Assembly (NCBI GenBank): GCA_937872185.1
Contig: CALMQN010000096.1
Span: 1-13,224 of the forward strand
Source: an uncultured bacterium
GTDB lineage: Bacteria > Patescibacteriota > Saccharimonadia > Saccharimonadales > Saccharimonadaceae
Direction: 5' to 3'
Length of the DNA stretch: 13,224 bases
Positions 12,766-13,224 of the stretch are shown one piece after another (position 1 is the first letter of the stretch; each line of letters begins with the position of its first letter). Below the pieces are notes generated by a model. That model made no database searches. It saw only the letters and a program-made list of their open reading frames with translations, and was not told the DNA's origin. Both the position numbers and the translations under genes were made by a program.

Positions 12766-13203
12766 TTATATATCCAAGTCGTCCAGTTCCGCAAGCTCTT
12801 CTCGCGTCTTTTTTGAGTAATCACTACTGTTATCCACAGCCTCATCTGTAGAGTTCTTCACAGGCTGGTCATTCACGTCATCAGATTCGTCCAAAGGAGC
12901 GCTAACGACGGTTGGTGATGGATCGTCAGACGAAATCGAATAGTGTTCGCGTTGATCATCATTATTCACAATCTTCAGGTTATAACGCGCGTCATTTTTG
13001 GTACCAAGCGCCCGCAGCAACGTACGCAAACTTTGTGCCGTTACTCCGCGCTTACCGATTACCCGGCCTAGATCTTCTGGGTTGACGGTCAAACTCAGCA
13101 GCACACCCTTTTCATCAATAATGCGCTCCACAACGACGTCATCAGGATGCCCCACGACGGATTTTACAATATATTCTACGAATTGTTGGTCTATTGTCGA
13201 CAT
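12766..13203 (-). CDS. khpA: KH-domain RNA-binding protein, KhpA-like with long acidic tail
   Basis: KhpA-type proteins are small type II KH proteins that bind RNA, affect ribosome-associated regulation and often pair with KhpB/Jag. The 145-residue protein has an N-terminal helix (FVEYIVKSVVGHPDDV), then the KH core with the GxxG loop as GRVIGKRG (GKRG at 50-53) followed by VTAQSLRTLLRALG. The family is normally about 75-80 residues; here about 60 extra residues follow, very rich in Asp, Glu, Ser and Asn and probably disordered. I chose the ATG at 13203 because GGAGGG lies 4 bases upstream. A second in-frame ATG at 13215 overlaps that site. In many bacteria this gene sits between rpsP and rimM-trmD; here rimM is absent from the interval. 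The promoter lies outside the window. Confidence 0.88.
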   Translation of the reverse strand: MSTIDQQFVEYIVKSVVGHPDDVVVERIIDEKGVLLSLTVNPEDLGRVIGKRGVTAQSLRTLLRALGTKNDARYNLKIVNNDDQREHYSISSDDPSPTVVSAPLDESDDVNDQPVKNSTDEAVDNSSDYSKKTREELAELDDLDI

Positions 13204-13207
13204 ATTA

Positions 13208-13213
13208 CCCTCC
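13208..13213 (-). promoter_or_regulatory. Shine-Dalgarno deciding the KH gene start
   Basis: GGAGGG on the minus strand lies 4 bases before the ATG at 13203. The alternative ATG at 13215 abuts it from upstream and would place the site inside the coding region. Confidence 0.7.
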
Positions 13214-13224
13214 ATGCCTCACGG

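Noticed and set aside
1-13224. CRISPR arrays, transposases, integrases, toxin-antitoxin pairs or phage genes
   Set aside because: No repeat-spacer pattern and no protein resembling these families was seen on either strand.

Overview
The window reads as a chromosomal segment of a small-genome bacterium, most likely Candidatus Saccharibacteria (TM7, Patescibacteria). That placement is an inference from gene style and protein character; no marker in the window proves it. TGA is used as a stop (pheS), which argues against the recoded SR1/Gracilibacteria. Genes are tightly packed and mostly on the minus strand. No phage, transposon, CRISPR array or defence system is visible.

Layout from left to right. 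(1) 1-3584: a phenylalanyl-tRNA synthetase operon, pheS then pheT on the minus strand, joined by a 4-base ATGA overlap. (2) 3634-4931: two minus-strand single-pass membrane proteins of unknown function. (3) 5012-5851: a plus-strand MIP/aquaporin-family channel with a lysine-rich N-tail and no arginine after its second NPA motif, closed by a bidirectional terminator. (4) 5918-10046: a minus-strand run of rmuC, a polytopic membrane protein, a single-pass coiled-coil protein, an unknown soluble protein, a VOC/glyoxalase-fold protein and a second unknown soluble protein. Most of these have their own promoter. (5) 10161-10235: tRNA-Gln(UUG) with a tight terminator. (6) 10284-11365: two polytopic membrane proteins. 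(7) 11616-13203: trmD and a KH-domain RNA-binding protein on the minus strand, separated by a plus-strand GC-rich two-helix small protein with its own promoter and structured RNA on both sides.

Many genes are informational: charging of tRNA-Phe, tRNA-Gln, the tRNA G37 methyltransferase and a ribosome-associated KH protein. Most of the rest encode envelope proteins of unknown role. The tRNA-Gln carries G36-G37, the pair that TrmD recognises, so two genes in the window may be functionally linked.

The promoter architecture is the most consistent signal. Near-consensus -10 boxes, often extended (TGn) and reading TATACT, recur before the genes. In at least four cases the box lies only 6-7 bases before the ATG, predicting leaderless mRNAs, while other genes carry clear Shine-Dalgarno sequences. 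Two divergent gene pairs have physically interlocked promoters. I see no obvious new multi-gene system. The best candidates for novelty are the 12291-12685 small-gene locus, the leaderless promoters, the atypical channel and the short TrmD.
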